64,000 nucleotides of DNA, from positions 192,290-256,289 of the forward strand of contig NZ_VTPX01000003.1 in NCBI RefSeq assembly GCF_008298015.1. The letters are read 5' to 3'. This DNA is from Salinicola corii (GTDB lineage: Bacteria > Pseudomonadota > Gammaproteobacteria > Pseudomonadales > Halomonadaceae). Shown piece by piece: positions 28,713 through 38,185 of the stretch; position 1 is the stretch's first letter; every line of letters starts with the position of its first letter. Both the position numbers and the translations under genes were made by a program. The notes under the pieces were generated by a model. That model did no database searches. It saw only the letters and a program-made list of their open reading frames with translations, and was not told the origin of the DNA.

Positions 28713-30626
28713 TCACTTTTCGAGATGGCGGCGCGCACGCACCAGGGCGCGATACCAGTGGCGATGGGGCGTCCCCACGGCCGGCGGCGCCATGCTGAGA
28801 TAACTGACATTGGGCGTCTCGCCGCGCTCCAGGTTGACGTTGGTCAGCATTTGCAGCGTGGCCTCCCGGGCACCGTACTGGCGCTGCAGGAACGCCATCG
28901 CCTCCGGCTCCAGGGCGACGCGATAATGCCTGACCAGGGCCAGCGCCAGTGACTCCGCCGTACGCGAGAGGTCGGTCTCGATCTCGCGGACCATGGCGGA
29001 GCCCATCGCCGCTTTCGCCGCCACCGAAAGGTTGGGTTCGAGTTGCCCGAAGTCCGCCGCGTTGGTGCTGTTGATGGCGCGCTGTACGGCCGGCCGTGAT
29101 AGATGCACGTGAGGCTCCAGGGCCAGGAATATCTCTACCGCGACGCGCTTGGCGCTCTCGACGCCCACGCTGAGTTGAGTGTCTCGCTCGGCCTGGCGCA
29201 GCCGCTCCCGTAGGGTGCCGATGTTGGCCTTCTCGAGATAACGCCCGAGCTGTTTGCAGACGACCGCCTTGGCCTCGTCGTCGAGGGCGATCTTGCTCTC
29301 GCGGATGCGCAGGCCTCGACGGCCCGGGCCCAGTCGCAGCCGCGTGGAGTTGTCGGAGAGATCGGCGCTGACCGCTTCCCAGCGCTGGGCCATTCGCAGC
29401 CGATGTGCGTGGCTGCGGCCGACTTCGCTGTAGGCGCTGGAGACGCTCTTGTAGAGCTTGATCGCGTTGGTCAGCACTTCCGCCTGATGACGCAGGGTCT
29501 GGCGATCGTCGCTGCGCCCGGTGTGAATGGCGTGGGCCAGCGACTGGATCTTCTCGCTCAGATCGTCGAGGGCGGTAACGCTGTGGGTCAGCAGCGCGTC
29601 GGCGCGCTGCCCGGCGACGCTCTCGGCGAGCGGGGTCACCGAATGCTCGATGAGATAGGTGTTCAGGGCCTTCAGACGGGAGAGACCGGTGGCCTGGGCG
29701 ATACGGTGCCGGGCGCGCGCCTCCTCGAGGCCGTCGAACGCCCGCGCCAGCTTCCAGCGGCCGCGGTATTCGAACGACAGCACCGGTATCTCGCGGCCGC
29801 TGATCAGTTCGAATGCCAGGATCACCATCTCCTCGACGTCCTGCAGTGTCATCAGCAGGTCATTGTCGTTTTCGATCGCGGCCATGACGCGTTCGATGAA
29901 GTGTTCGTCTCGGGGGACGCCGTAGCGTGGGTCCGGCGCATGGCCTTCGAAACGCTCTCTCAGCAGCGTGATCGCCGCTGGCGCGAGATCGTAGAGTTCG
30001 GTGAAGCGGGGTTCGATCTCGTCGCGATAGATGTCGACCAAGTCACTGATGCGGGCATGGAGTCCAACCCGTCGGTAGACGTCGATCTGGCCGATCAGGC
30101 GCGCGTTGTCGCGGTCATCCAGCAGCTCGAGCGCCGCCAGTTCGACGCCCTCGGGAGACAGGTCCTGCTTGCGCAGCAGCATGGCGGCGGCTTCGCGACG
30201 CCGCGCATCGCCTTCCAGGCTTTCGACGATCAGGTTGCGCGTTGCCAGCAGTAGCTCCGGCAGTGTCTTGATGACGCGCTCGATGCGACTCGAGGTTCGC
30301 TCCAGCCGTCGCCCGCCGGTGAGTTGATGCAGCAGGTTGGCGATGATACCCGCCGCGCCGGTGATGACCGTGAACGAGATAAAGAATATGTAGTTCTCGA
30401 GCGTCGGTGCCTTGCCGTACCCCAGCAGGTAACCACCCCAGGCGCCCAGCAGCGTCACCGGCCCGGCGGTCCACAGAATCTGGAGCAGACTGACGGTCCA
30501 CGGCACTTTCTCGACCGCCGCGGTGATCCGCCGGATTTCATCGCGACCTTCGCGTTCCAGTCGAACCTGAGGCGCATCGCTGGCCATCGACTGCGAAGGG
30601 CGACGAAACGGGATCGGCAAGAGCAC
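28713..30626 (-). CDS. Large two-helix membrane protein of unknown function
   Basis: 637 residues, not recognised. The GTG at 30626 is chosen because AAAGGAG sits 5 nt before it; an internal ATG at 30587 is also possible. Near the N-terminus are two probable membrane helices (about 44-62, VSLLQILWTAGPVTLLGAW, and 75-95, IFFISFTVITGAAGIIANLL). The remaining 540 residues are charged, largely helical and presumably cytoplasmic, with no catalytic motif I can name. It ends 99 nt before topB and is transcribed away from the SEC-C/TPR gene. A scaffold or sensor role would be a guess. Confidence 0.75.
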   Translation of the reverse strand: MLLPIPFRRPSQSMASDAPQVRLEREGRDEIRRITAAVEKVPWTVSLLQILWTAGPVTLLGAWGGYLLGYGKAPTLENYIFFISFTVITGAAGIIANLLHQLTGGRRLERTSSRIERVIKTLPELLLATRNLIVESLEGDARRREAAAMLLRKQDLSPEGVELAALELLDDRDNARLIGQIDVYRRVGLHARISDLVDIYRDEIEPRFTELYDLAPAAITLLRERFEGHAPDPRYGVPRDEHFIERVMAAIENDNDLLMTLQDVEEMVILAFELISGREIPVLSFEYRGRWKLARAFDGLEEARARHRIAQATGLSRLKALNTYLIEHSVTPLAESVAGQRADALLTHSVTALDDLSEKIQSLAHAIHTGRSDDRQTLRHQAEVLTNAIKLYKSVSSAYSEVGRSHAHRLRMAQRWEAVSADLSDNSTRLRLGPGRRGLRIRESKIALDDEAKAVVCKQLGRYLEKANIGTLRERLRQAERDTQLSVGVESAKRVAVEIFLALEPHVHLSRPAVQRAINSTNAADFGQLEPNLSVAAKAAMGSAMVREIETDLSRTAESLALALVRHYRVALEPEAMAFLQRQYGAREATLQMLTNVNLERGETPNVSYLSMAPPAVGTPHRHWYRALVRARRHLEK

Positions 30627-30747
30627 GGGCGCTCCTTTATTGGCAGCGACGACGGGGTGGGCGGCGGCTAAATTATCACCCCATGGCGGCACTCGCCAGC
30701 GCTCTTGCCCGGCATGCTAGGATGGAGCCAGCAAATGGAGGAATGCC

Positions 30748-32565
30748 ATGCTGACAGCTTGGGTCGAACAGCTGCTGGGTTTTGCCAGCGGCGCCCTCGA
30801 GGCGATTCGCGCCAATGAACACTACCCGACGATGATGGCATGGGCCCGCAGCGAGGGGGTCGAACACTGTGGCGGCAGCCTCGATCTGGCTCAGGCGCTT
30901 GCCCCTTTGATATGGAACCAGACCCCGCTCAAGCGTCGCGACTTCGATACCGAACCCCTGGCCGAGCCCAAACGCGACGAGCCGTGCTGGTGCGACTCGG
31001 GTCGGCTCTATCGTGACTGTTGCGCCCGCGTCGAGATGCCGAGCGTGATACCCGGGCATCTGATGTGGATGCTGTCGCTACGCGAGTGGCGGGGCGAAAC
31101 GCTGAAGGCTGCCCTGGAAAGCCGCAAGGCGCCGGCGCAGGCACTGCTGGAGGCGGGCATCGTGTCGGCGGAGAGCGGCAACAACGGCCGGGCGCAGCAG
31201 ATCCTGGAGTCGCTGTTCGCCGGCAACCGGGACTGGGAGGCGCTGGAGGAGCAGATCGAGCCGGCATTCGAGATACTGGTCGACCTTTACCAGGAGCGCG
31301 GCTTTCATCGCAAGCGCGGCGCCCTGCTCGAGCGAGTGATGGCGGAGGGCCCCGACTTTCTCCGGGGCGCGGCGCTGGAGCGTCTCTGCCTGATGCACCT
31401 GGATAGCGGGGATCTTGCCAGCGCACGGGAAGCGTTCCAGAGTGCACAGCGAACGCTGCCGGACTCGCCGTCCCTGGCCTATATCGAAGCGATGGTGCTG
31501 CTTCACGAGGGCAATGTCGGCAAGGCGCGGCAGCGGGCGGCCTTCTGGTGGCGGCGACTGTCGCGCCAGCACCATCTGGACCCGGATCAGCTCGAATTTA
31601 TTGCCGAGCTGGCCGACGATCCCCAGACGGCGCTGGCGGAGCAGGTGATTCACTCCGAGGAGATGCTGTCTGGTCCGCTGACGGCCCTGCAGGCATTGCT
31701 GCACACCCAGCAGCGGCCGCCACGCCTCGAGCTGAGTGCCGATGATGGCGTGCTGCTGTACGAGCCCAGTTCCCGCGAGGAATCGCTTTACAGGGGCTGG
31801 GCCGAGGCCTGCGAGGTCGAGATCGATAAAGATGCCGCGCTCGGGTTTCTTGGCGACCCCTGGGCGACAGCACCGCAGTGGCTGCAGGCGCTGTGTTCGA
31901 ATCCGGAATGGCTCGACGCACCTCGCGTCATGCAGGCCTTGACGCTGGCGCTGGCCAGTCGTTTCGGCAGTCTGCCGTGGATGGTCGATACCTTCTTCAC
32001 GCCGTTGGCCGAGCGCTACGGTTTCTGGTTGAGCCAGCTCGAGGACGCCGGTGGGACATTCTCCTGGCACGATGCGGACAATGCGACGTTACTGCGGACC
32101 GGACTGGCGCTGGTCATCGGCATGGAGCGAGGCGCGGGCCAGGAGGCGCGTGGACTGGCTCAACGCCTGCTGGCGCTGGACGAGGAGGACAGTCTTGGCC
32201 TGCGCGAACTGGTGATCGATCAGTTGCTGCGCGAAGGGCGTGACGAACAGGCGCTGGCGGTCAGCGAGCAGGGGCCGGAGGGGGTCGAGATGCTGGGGGT
32301 GCAGATGGGCAGGGTGCTGGCGCTCTATCGCCTGACCCGGCACGACGATGCTCTTGCCGTGCTGCGGGACGTCTATGCCTCCAACCCCTATATCCTCACG
32401 ATCCTGTGCGAGGATCGGCCCCGCCCGGCTCGGCTCGGCGAGGATATGCCGGAGCCGGGGACGCGGGCGGAGGCGTGGCAGTATCGACAGCTGATGCGTG
32501 ACCAGTGGGTGGCATCCGATGGCGCACTGGAGTGGCTCTCCCGGCAAAGAACGTCCCTCGCCTGA
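30748..32565 (+). CDS. SEC-C motif and TPR-repeat protein
   Basis: 605 residues with no signal peptide. A SEC-C zinc motif lies near residues 78-91 (CWCDSG then DCC, spaced C-x-C-x8-C-C). The rest reads as TPR-like helix pairs: ALLEAGIVSAESGNNGRAQQIL near 130, LERLCLMHLDSGDLASAREAF near 210. A C-terminal block resembles ST7-like TPR proteins (GQEARGLAQRLLALDEEDSLGLRELVID near 455-485, then YRQLMRDQWVASDGALEWL). SEC-C modules bind zinc and often mediate contacts, as in SecA. ATG with TGGAGGA upstream. The specific function is unknown. Confidence 0.82.
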   Translation: MLTAWVEQLLGFASGALEAIRANEHYPTMMAWARSEGVEHCGGSLDLAQALAPLIWNQTPLKRRDFDTEPLAEPKRDEPCWCDSGRLYRDCCARVEMPSVIPGHLMWMLSLREWRGETLKAALESRKAPAQALLEAGIVSAESGNNGRAQQILESLFAGNRDWEALEEQIEPAFEILVDLYQERGFHRKRGALLERVMAEGPDFLRGAALERLCLMHLDSGDLASAREAFQSAQRTLPDSPSLAYIEAMVLLHEGNVGKARQRAAFWWRRLSRQHHLDPDQLEFIAELADDPQTALAEQVIHSEEMLSGPLTALQALLHTQQRPPRLELSADDGVLLYEPSSREESLYRGWAEACEVEIDKDAALGFLGDPWATAPQWLQALCSNPEWLDAPRVMQALTLALASRFGSLPWMVDTFFTPLAERYGFWLSQLEDAGGTFSWHDADNATLLRTGLALVIGMERGAGQEARGLAQRLLALDEEDSLGLRELVIDQLLREGRDEQALAVSEQGPEGVEMLGVQMGRVLALYRLTRHDDALAVLRDVYASNPYILTILCEDRPRPARLGEDMPEPGTRAEAWQYRQLMRDQWVASDGALEWLSRQRTSLA

Positions 32566-32583
32566 GTGCTTCCGACGGGCTGC

Positions 32584-34056
32584 TCAACGGCCCGACTCCT
32601 CGCCTTGGCGCCCGTCGGCACGCATCGACGGGCGCGCTTCCCTCTTCTGAAAGTCCGGGCTCTCCTGAAACGCCGCAGCCGGGTGGCCGGTCGTTCCGCC
32701 GCCGGTGTCGGCCTCTTCATCGAGTGTCGGCAGGCGTCGACTGAGCCACCAGGCGAGCGCCACCGCAGGCAGGCCCAGCAGGCAGACGATGCCGAAGAAA
32801 CTGGCGTAGCCGAGATCGGCCACCACCAGGCCGGAGAAGCCGCCGATGAACTTGCCGGGTAGCGTCATCAACGACGAGAACAGCGCGTACTGGGTCGCGG
32901 TGTAGGTGCGCGAGGTTAGACTCGACAGGAACGCGATGAAGACCGTGCTGGCGAGCCCGTTGGCCAGATTGTCCCCGGTAATGGCGACGACCAGCAGCGG
33001 CAGGCTGTCGCCGCCGGTGGCGAGCAAGGCGAACAGCAGATTGGTCAGCGCCACGGCGAGCGCGCCCACGATCAGCATTCGTCCAAGTCCGTAGCGAACC
33101 ACCAGCAAGCCGCCCAGCACGCCACCGCCGATGGTCATCAGCACGCCGAAGACCTTGGTGACACTGGCGATGTCGCTCTTGGTGAAGCCCAGGCTCAGGT
33201 AGAGCGGATTGGCCATCGCCGCCATCGAGATGTCGCTGATTCGGTAGATCCCGATGAAGACCAACAACCACAGCGCCAGCCGGCCGTAGCGTTGGAAGAA
33301 GTCGCTGATCGGGCACACGACCGCGGCGATCAGCCAGGCGCCGGCCTGGCGTTGCCAACCGGGCCGCTGTCGCCTATGGCGCAGGAAATGCTTCACACGA
33401 GGATGAAACAGCACCATCGATAGGCTCTGAGGGCGTGGCGGTTCCGGTCGCACCAGCACGGTTATCACGCCCACCGACACCAGCGCGGCCATGCTCAGGT
33501 AGGCGATCGCCCAGGACGCGGCGTCGGCGATGTAGAGTGCGCCCGCGCCGGCCATCACGATACCGATGCGATAGCCGATGATGTAGGTCGATGCCATGGC
33601 TGCCTGGATGGCCGCTTCACCGGACTCGATACGATAGGCGTCGATGACGATGTCCTGGGTCGCTGCGCCGAAAGCGGTGAGCAGGGCGAAAGCCGCCACC
33701 AGTGGTAAGTGGCCGGCGGGGTCGAGCCCGGAGAGCCCCAGCAGGCCACCGCCGATCAACGCCTGGCCGAGAAGCATCCAACTGCGGCGCTGGCCGAGCC
33801 AGCTTCCGATCAGCGGGAGCCTTACGCGGTCGACGATCGGCGCCCAGAACAGCTTGATCGAATAGAGCAGTCCCACCCAACTAAAAAAGCCGATGGCGGC
33901 CACTTCGACGCCGCTGTCCTCGAGCCAGGCGGTGAGCGTCGAGAACACCAGCAAATAGGGTAGACCGGCGGAAAATCCCAGGAACAGCAAGGTCACGACC
34001 GGGGCCCGCAGATAGACGCGCAAGGATGTCAGCCAGTCACGTGGCTCGTGTTGCAT
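32584..34056 (-). CDS. ampG: Muropeptide permease AmpG
   Basis: MFS importer of GlcNAc-anhydroMurNAc peptides for cell-wall recycling. The 490-residue product has about 12-14 predicted helices and AmpG signatures: FLGFSAGLPYLLVFSTLTAWL near 20-40, SWVGLLYSIKLFWAPIVDRV near 59-78, IVIDAYRIE near 136-144, and NLANGLASTVF later. A basic, polar C-terminal tail extends past the last helix. The GGAGG Shine-Dalgarno sits just upstream of the ATG. Convergent with the SEC-C gene (18 nt apart). An AmiD-like amidase of the same pathway is encoded at 39818-40777. Confidence 0.94.
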   Translation of the reverse strand: MQHEPRDWLTSLRVYLRAPVVTLLFLGFSAGLPYLLVFSTLTAWLEDSGVEVAAIGFFSWVGLLYSIKLFWAPIVDRVRLPLIGSWLGQRRSWMLLGQALIGGGLLGLSGLDPAGHLPLVAAFALLTAFGAATQDIVIDAYRIESGEAAIQAAMASTYIIGYRIGIVMAGAGALYIADAASWAIAYLSMAALVSVGVITVLVRPEPPRPQSLSMVLFHPRVKHFLRHRRQRPGWQRQAGAWLIAAVVCPISDFFQRYGRLALWLLVFIGIYRISDISMAAMANPLYLSLGFTKSDIASVTKVFGVLMTIGGGVLGGLLVVRYGLGRMLIVGALAVALTNLLFALLATGGDSLPLLVVAITGDNLANGLASTVFIAFLSSLTSRTYTATQYALFSSLMTLPGKFIGGFSGLVVADLGYASFFGIVCLLGLPAVALAWWLSRRLPTLDEEADTGGGTTGHPAAAFQESPDFQKREARPSMRADGRQGEESGR

Positions 34057-34423
34057 GCAACCTCCAAAGGAAACGCTGCCTAAATGTCTGCGCAGGTGAA
34101 TCGCTGCGTTGCGCGGTGCTGGAGCGCCAGCCCGGTCGAATCCTCACCTATACCCCATAGGCTCCGGTTGCTGCGCTCCGTGCGCCCTGCGACGGAATGC
34201 CGCCCACTTCATCCTGCTCGCCGATTTATTCAGTGTTTCCAAGAAACCGGATCGACCCGCCGCGGGCGGACGAGTCGGATCGAAAATGGTACTCTAGATG
34301 GCCTGTCGCGTCTGGTCCGGATGCTGCGATGGCGATCCCGCAATGGCGCGTGATATTGCCCCGGCACTGGTAGCGACGACATGGATTGTCTCTTTAGTGG
34401 CTGTGATCAGGAAGGATATATCG
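34057..34423. other. ampG-rfaH intergenic stretch, no gene seen
   Basis: 367 nt between divergent ampG and rfaH. No open frame here has both a Shine-Dalgarno and recognisable content. The stretch should carry both promoters, but no strong -35/-10 pair was identified by eye. Confidence 0.5.
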
Positions 34424-34960
34424 ATGACCAGTGAGTCGACGCAGGATGGCGAGTCGCTACCCCGCTGGTACGTGATCCAATGCAAGGGCGGCGAGTCTTT
34501 TCGTGCCAGCGAACATCTCGACAATCAGGGGTACGAGGTGTTCCACCCAGTACTCGAGGTTCAGAAGCGTCGACGTGGCAAGCTGGCCTGGGTAGCCGAG
34601 CCGCTGTTCCCTCACTATCTGTTCATTCGTCTCGATCGAATGGCCAGCAACTGGCGGCCGATCCGTTCCACCCGTGGCGTGTTGCGGCTAGTCAGTTTCG
34701 GCAACGAGCCGGTATTCGTGCAGGATGCGCTGGTCGACACGCTGCGCAATCGCGTCAGCGCCGACAGCAGTCGTGACCGCGCCAATGTCTATTATCGTCA
34801 GGGCGATATCGTCGAGATCACCGACGGGCCCTTCCGTGCGCTGCAGGCCGTCTTCGAGGCGCAGAAGGGTGAGGAGCGCGCCATCGTGCTGCTCAACCTG
34901 CTGCAGCAGACCCAGCGTCTCGAGGTGCCTGTGGAGGCGTTGCGCAAGCATCCCTCCTAA
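34424..34960 (+). CDS. rfaH: Transcription antiterminator RfaH (NusG paralogue)
   Basis: Operon-specific elongation factor that usually acts on long LPS/capsule/toxin operons with ops elements. The 178-residue product has an NGN domain (WYVIQCKGGESFRASEHLDNQG near 15-36, PLFPHYLFIRLD near 62-73) and a C-terminal KOW-type domain (GDIVEITDGPFRALQAVFEA near 126-145). The N-terminus and the missing NusG linker favour RfaH. ATG 34424 follows AGGAAGGA. No ops sequence or target operon was seen in this window. Confidence 0.9.
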   Translation: MTSESTQDGESLPRWYVIQCKGGESFRASEHLDNQGYEVFHPVLEVQKRRRGKLAWVAEPLFPHYLFIRLDRMASNWRPIRSTRGVLRLVSFGNEPVFVQDALVDTLRNRVSADSSRDRANVYYRQGDIVEITDGPFRALQAVFEAQKGEERAIVLLNLLQQTQRLEVPVEALRKHPS

Positions 34961-35021
34961 GCCGTCGATCCGACTGCCGCCAGTCCGTCTTCACGAATCC
35001 CATCATCACTCTGGAGTCATC

Positions 35022-35537
35022 ATGAGCCAGCTCGCCATCGAGCCGTCCCACGTTGCGACCCTTCACTATGCCCTCGCGGACGAGCGAGGCCGCACCCTGG
35101 ACGATTCCCGGGTGCGTCAACGACCACTCGAATATCTTCACGGCCACGGCAACCTGTTCCCGGCGCTGGAAAGCGCACTGACCGCACGGCGGGCCGGCGA
35201 ACGATTGCGTGTCACGCTGGCGCCTGGCGACACCTATGGCGAGCGCGACGAAGCGCTGGTCAGCATCAGTGCGCGCTCGGCTTTCCCGCAGGATCGGGTA
35301 CTTCAGGCTGGCCAGCGGTTTCAGGCTCAGGGACCGGATGGCCCGCGCACGGTTACGGTCGTCGCGGCCGACGATACTCGGGTCACCGTGGATGCCAACC
35401 ATCCGCTGGCGGGGGAGACGCTGACCTACGACATCGAGATCCTGGAGGTGCGCGAGGCGACGCGGGCCGAACTGGCCAAGGGTCATCCGCTTCCGGCGGG
35501 GACGTCACATACCGAGGTCGAGGATCGTAAACGATAG
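35022..35537 (+). CDS. slyD: FKBP-type peptidyl-prolyl isomerase, SlyD-like
   Basis: Proline isomerase/chaperone. The 171-residue product has the SlyD insert-in-flap layout: LEYLHGHGNLFPALESAL near 37-54, GDTYGERDEALV near 70-81, a flap region around FQAQGPDGPRTVTVV, and VDANHPLAGETLTYDIEIL near 122-140. It then reads REATRAELAKGHP as in SlyD but lacks the His/Cys-rich metal-binding tail of E. coli SlyD. Convergent with the transglycosylase gene. Confidence 0.9.
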   Translation: MSQLAIEPSHVATLHYALADERGRTLDDSRVRQRPLEYLHGHGNLFPALESALTARRAGERLRVTLAPGDTYGERDEALVSISARSAFPQDRVLQAGQRFQAQGPDGPRTVTVVAADDTRVTVDANHPLAGETLTYDIEILEVREATRAELAKGHPLPAGTSHTEVEDRKR

Positions 35538-35554
35538 CGCAGTCGGAGATGGGG

Positions 35555-36160
35555 TCAGCGATCGACCCACCACCGGGTGAACCAGGCCTGCATTACCTGC
35601 TCCGGGTAGATCGTGCGGCCCAGGCTGCCGTTGTAGCGCGCCAGCGCGCGGGTCCAGTCCCCCCGTTCGCGCTCGAGATAGTGCGCGAGAATGATGCAGC
35701 CGTAGCGAAGGTTGGTGTCGATATCGTGAAGGTCGTCCTGGGGGCGGCCGATCTCGGCTTTCCAGAACGGCATCACCTGCATCAATCCCAGCGCCCCGGC
35801 CGGCGAAACCGCCGTGGGCTGGAAGCGGCTCTCCACATCGATCAACGCCAGGACCAGCTCGGGCGGCAGACCGGCACGTCGGGCTTCGGTGTGGACGCGC
35901 TCGAGCAATGCCAGCCGCTGGCGGCGAGAGAGGTAGGCCTTGGGCTGCCGTTTGGCGAGTCGCGACTGCATGTCCAGTAGCCATACCTGAGCGTAGAAGG
36001 CATCCTCGAACCCGTCGGGCTCCGCCATGACTCGCGACAGGGCATCGAGCAGCGCCTGGGAGGGCGGCTCGTCGATTCCGCTCGCGGTCTGCTCCACGGC
36101 ATTCGCGCTGGCGGCGACGAGCCAGGTCGTCGCCGCCAGCGCGAGGAGAGACCTTGTCAC
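35555..36160 (-). CDS. Lytic transglycosylase (SLT domain)
   Basis: Exported murein-cleaving enzyme. The 201-residue product has a signal peptide (about 1-21, cleavage ANA-V) and a C-terminal SLT domain with the catalytic glutamate in LALIDVESRFQPTAVSPAGALGLMQ (two overlapping motifs, Glu near 112), followed by NLRYGCIILAHYL and RYNGSLG. The start is GTG 36160. It ends 17 nt from slyD and begins 14 nt after proS, so it may be co-transcribed with proS. Confidence 0.9.
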   Translation of the reverse strand: MTRSLLALAATTWLVAASANAVEQTASGIDEPPSQALLDALSRVMAEPDGFEDAFYAQVWLLDMQSRLAKRQPKAYLSRRQRLALLERVHTEARRAGLPPELVLALIDVESRFQPTAVSPAGALGLMQVMPFWKAEIGRPQDDLHDIDTNLRYGCIILAHYLERERGDWTRALARYNGSLGRTIYPEQVMQAWFTRWWVDR

Positions 36161-36174
36161 GAGCTGGCGTGTGA

Positions 36175-37884
36175 TCAGGCGAACTTGTTGTCGAGAAAGT
36201 GTCGGAGGTCGTCCAGCGCCACCATGGTGACCTCGCTGTCGCGACGCCCCTTGTACTCCAGTTCGCCCTTGTCGAGTCCGCGATCGCCTACCACCAGGCG
36301 ATGAGGGATGCCCATCAACTCCTGATCGGCGAACTTGACGCCGGGGCGAAGATCGCGATCATCCAGCAGCACATCGATGCCGGCATCGGTCAATTCCTGA
36401 TAGAGCCTGTCGGCTGTTTCGCGAACCCGATCCGACTTGTGAGCGTTCATCGGCACGATGGCGAGCTGGAAGGGTGCGATGGCATCGGGCCAGATGATGC
36501 CGCCGGCGTCGTGGTTCTGTTCGATGGCTGCCGCCACCACGCGGGTAATGCCGATGCCGTAGCAGCCCATCCACACGGTCGCCGGTTGACCGGTGTCATC
36601 GAGCACGGTGGCGTTCATGGCCCGTGAATACTTCTGGCCGAGCTGGAACACGTGGCCGACCTCGATGCCCCTGGTGATCGACAGCGTGCCGTTGCCATCC
36701 GGCGACGGATCGCCTTCGACCACATTGCGCAGATCGGCGACTTCCGGCAGCGGCAGGTCGCGCTCCCAGTTGATGCCGAAGAGATGGTGGTCGTCGACGT
36801 TGGCGCCCGCACCGAAGTCGCTCATCAGCGCGACGCTGTGATCGACGATCAGTCGCAGCGGCAGCTCGACCGGCCCCAGCGAGCCGGGGCCGGCGCCGAT
36901 GGCGGCCCGAATCTCCTCCTCGCTGGCCATGGTCAACGGCGCTGCGACGGCGTCGAGGTTCTCGGCCTTGATTTCGTTGAGCTGATGGTCGCCACGCACC
37001 ATCAGCGCGATCAGGCCGCCGTCGGTGGCATGCACGATCAGCGTCTTGACGGTCTTCTCGATAGGCAGGTCGAACCCATCGACCAGCGCCGCGATCGTGC
37101 GAACGCCGGGGGTGGGCACCTGACGCATCGCTTCCTCCGGAGCAGCGCGCTCGGCGCCCGCGGGCGGCAGCGCCTCGGCCTTCTCGATATTGGCGGCGTA
37201 GTCCGAGCCGGTGGAGAAGACCACCGCGTCCTCGCCGGAATCGGCGAGCACGTGGAACTCGTGCGAGCCGGTACCGCCGATGGAGCCGTTGTCGGCCAGT
37301 ACCGGGCGGAAATCGAGGCCCAGGCGGGTGAAGATCCGGACGTAGGCGTCGTACATGCGCTGATAGGACGCCTTGAGACCGTCTTCGTCGGTATCGAACG
37401 AGTAGGCGTCCTTCATGATGAACTCGCGCGAACGCATGACACCGAAGCGGGGGCGGATCTCGTCGCGAAACTTGGTCTGAATCTGATAGAAGTTGGTCGG
37501 CAGTTGCTTGTAGCTGCCGATCTCGCGACGCACCAGGTCGGTGATGACCTCTTCATGGGTCGGGCCCACGCAGTAGTCGCGCTGATGACGATCCTTGAGG
37601 CGCAGCAGTTCGGGACCGTACTCGTCCCAGCGGCCGGACTCCTGCCATAGCTCCGCGGGCTGTACCGCAGGCATCAGCACCTCCTGCGCACCGGCCCGAT
37701 CCATCTCCTCGCGAACGATGCGTTCGACCTTGCGCAACGTCCTCACCCCCACTGGCAGCCAAGTGTAGAGCCCCGACGTCAGGCGCCGGATCATGCCGGC
37801 TCGCAACATCAGTTGATGGCTGACGATCTCCGCGTCCGCCGGAGTTTCCTTGAGGGTCGAGATCTGTAATTGGCTGGCACGCAT
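36175..37884 (-). CDS. proS: Prolyl-tRNA synthetase
   Basis: Class II aminoacyl-tRNA synthetase, bacterial type. The 569-residue product (E. coli 572) has motif 1 near 55-85 ([14 protein letters not shown]), motif 2 ([25 protein letters not shown] near 138-162) and motif 3 ([13 protein letters not shown] near 441-453). An inserted YbaK-type editing domain lies at about 225-390. The anticodon-binding domain is at the C-terminus. The 301-nt upstream gap (37885-38185) shared with the Yip1 gene holds no other gene. Confidence 0.97.
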   Translation of the reverse strand: MRASQLQISTLKETPADAEIVSHQLMLRAGMIRRLTSGLYTWLPVGVRTLRKVERIVREEMDRAGAQEVLMPAVQPAELWQESGRWDEYGPELLRLKDRHQRDYCVGPTHEEVITDLVRREIGSYKQLPTNFYQIQTKFRDEIRPRFGVMRSREFIMKDAYSFDTDEDGLKASYQRMYDAYVRIFTRLGLDFRPVLADNGSIGGTGSHEFHVLADSGEDAVVFSTGSDYAANIEKAEALPPAGAERAAPEEAMRQVPTPGVRTIAALVDGFDLPIEKTVKTLIVHATDGGLIALMVRGDHQLNEIKAENLDAVAAPLTMASEEEIRAAIGAGPGSLGPVELPLRLIVDHSVALMSDFGAGANVDDHHLFGINWERDLPLPEVADLRNVVEGDPSPDGNGTLSITRGIEVGHVFQLGQKYSRAMNATVLDDTGQPATVWMGCYGIGITRVVAAAIEQNHDAGGIIWPDAIAPFQLAIVPMNAHKSDRVRETADRLYQELTDAGIDVLLDDRDLRPGVKFADQELMGIPHRLVVGDRGLDKGELEYKGRRDSEVTMVALDDLRHFLDNKFA

Positions 37885-38185
37885 TGGGTGTTCTTTCCTG
37901 TATTCATCGGCGTCGAGCGGAACGCGCCTATAGGGACATGGCGTGATCTGCAGTCGTTCTCAGGCTGGCCAGTATAGAGATGGGAACTGCCGACGGGGAG
38001 GGGCCGACGCTAAAAAGCTCTGTCGCCCGGCCAGTGCGAGCCCGACGGTGAGATTGGCCTTTCCACTCCCGCAATTTTTTCTATAGTGAAAGTCAGGGTC
38101 GCATCCGGCGTCGTCGGAGAGGCGAGCGGAACAGGACACCATCGAAAATCCGTCGTTGGCGGCCCGCGCCGGAAGGAGGTGTTTC
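37885..38185. other. proS-yip1 divergent intergenic region
   Basis: 301 nt without a gene. Near the plus-strand gene there is a T-tract and TATAGT (38082-38087), with TTTCCA 16 nt before it, a weak sigma-70-like promoter candidate. No clear promoter toward proS was found. Confidence 0.4.
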
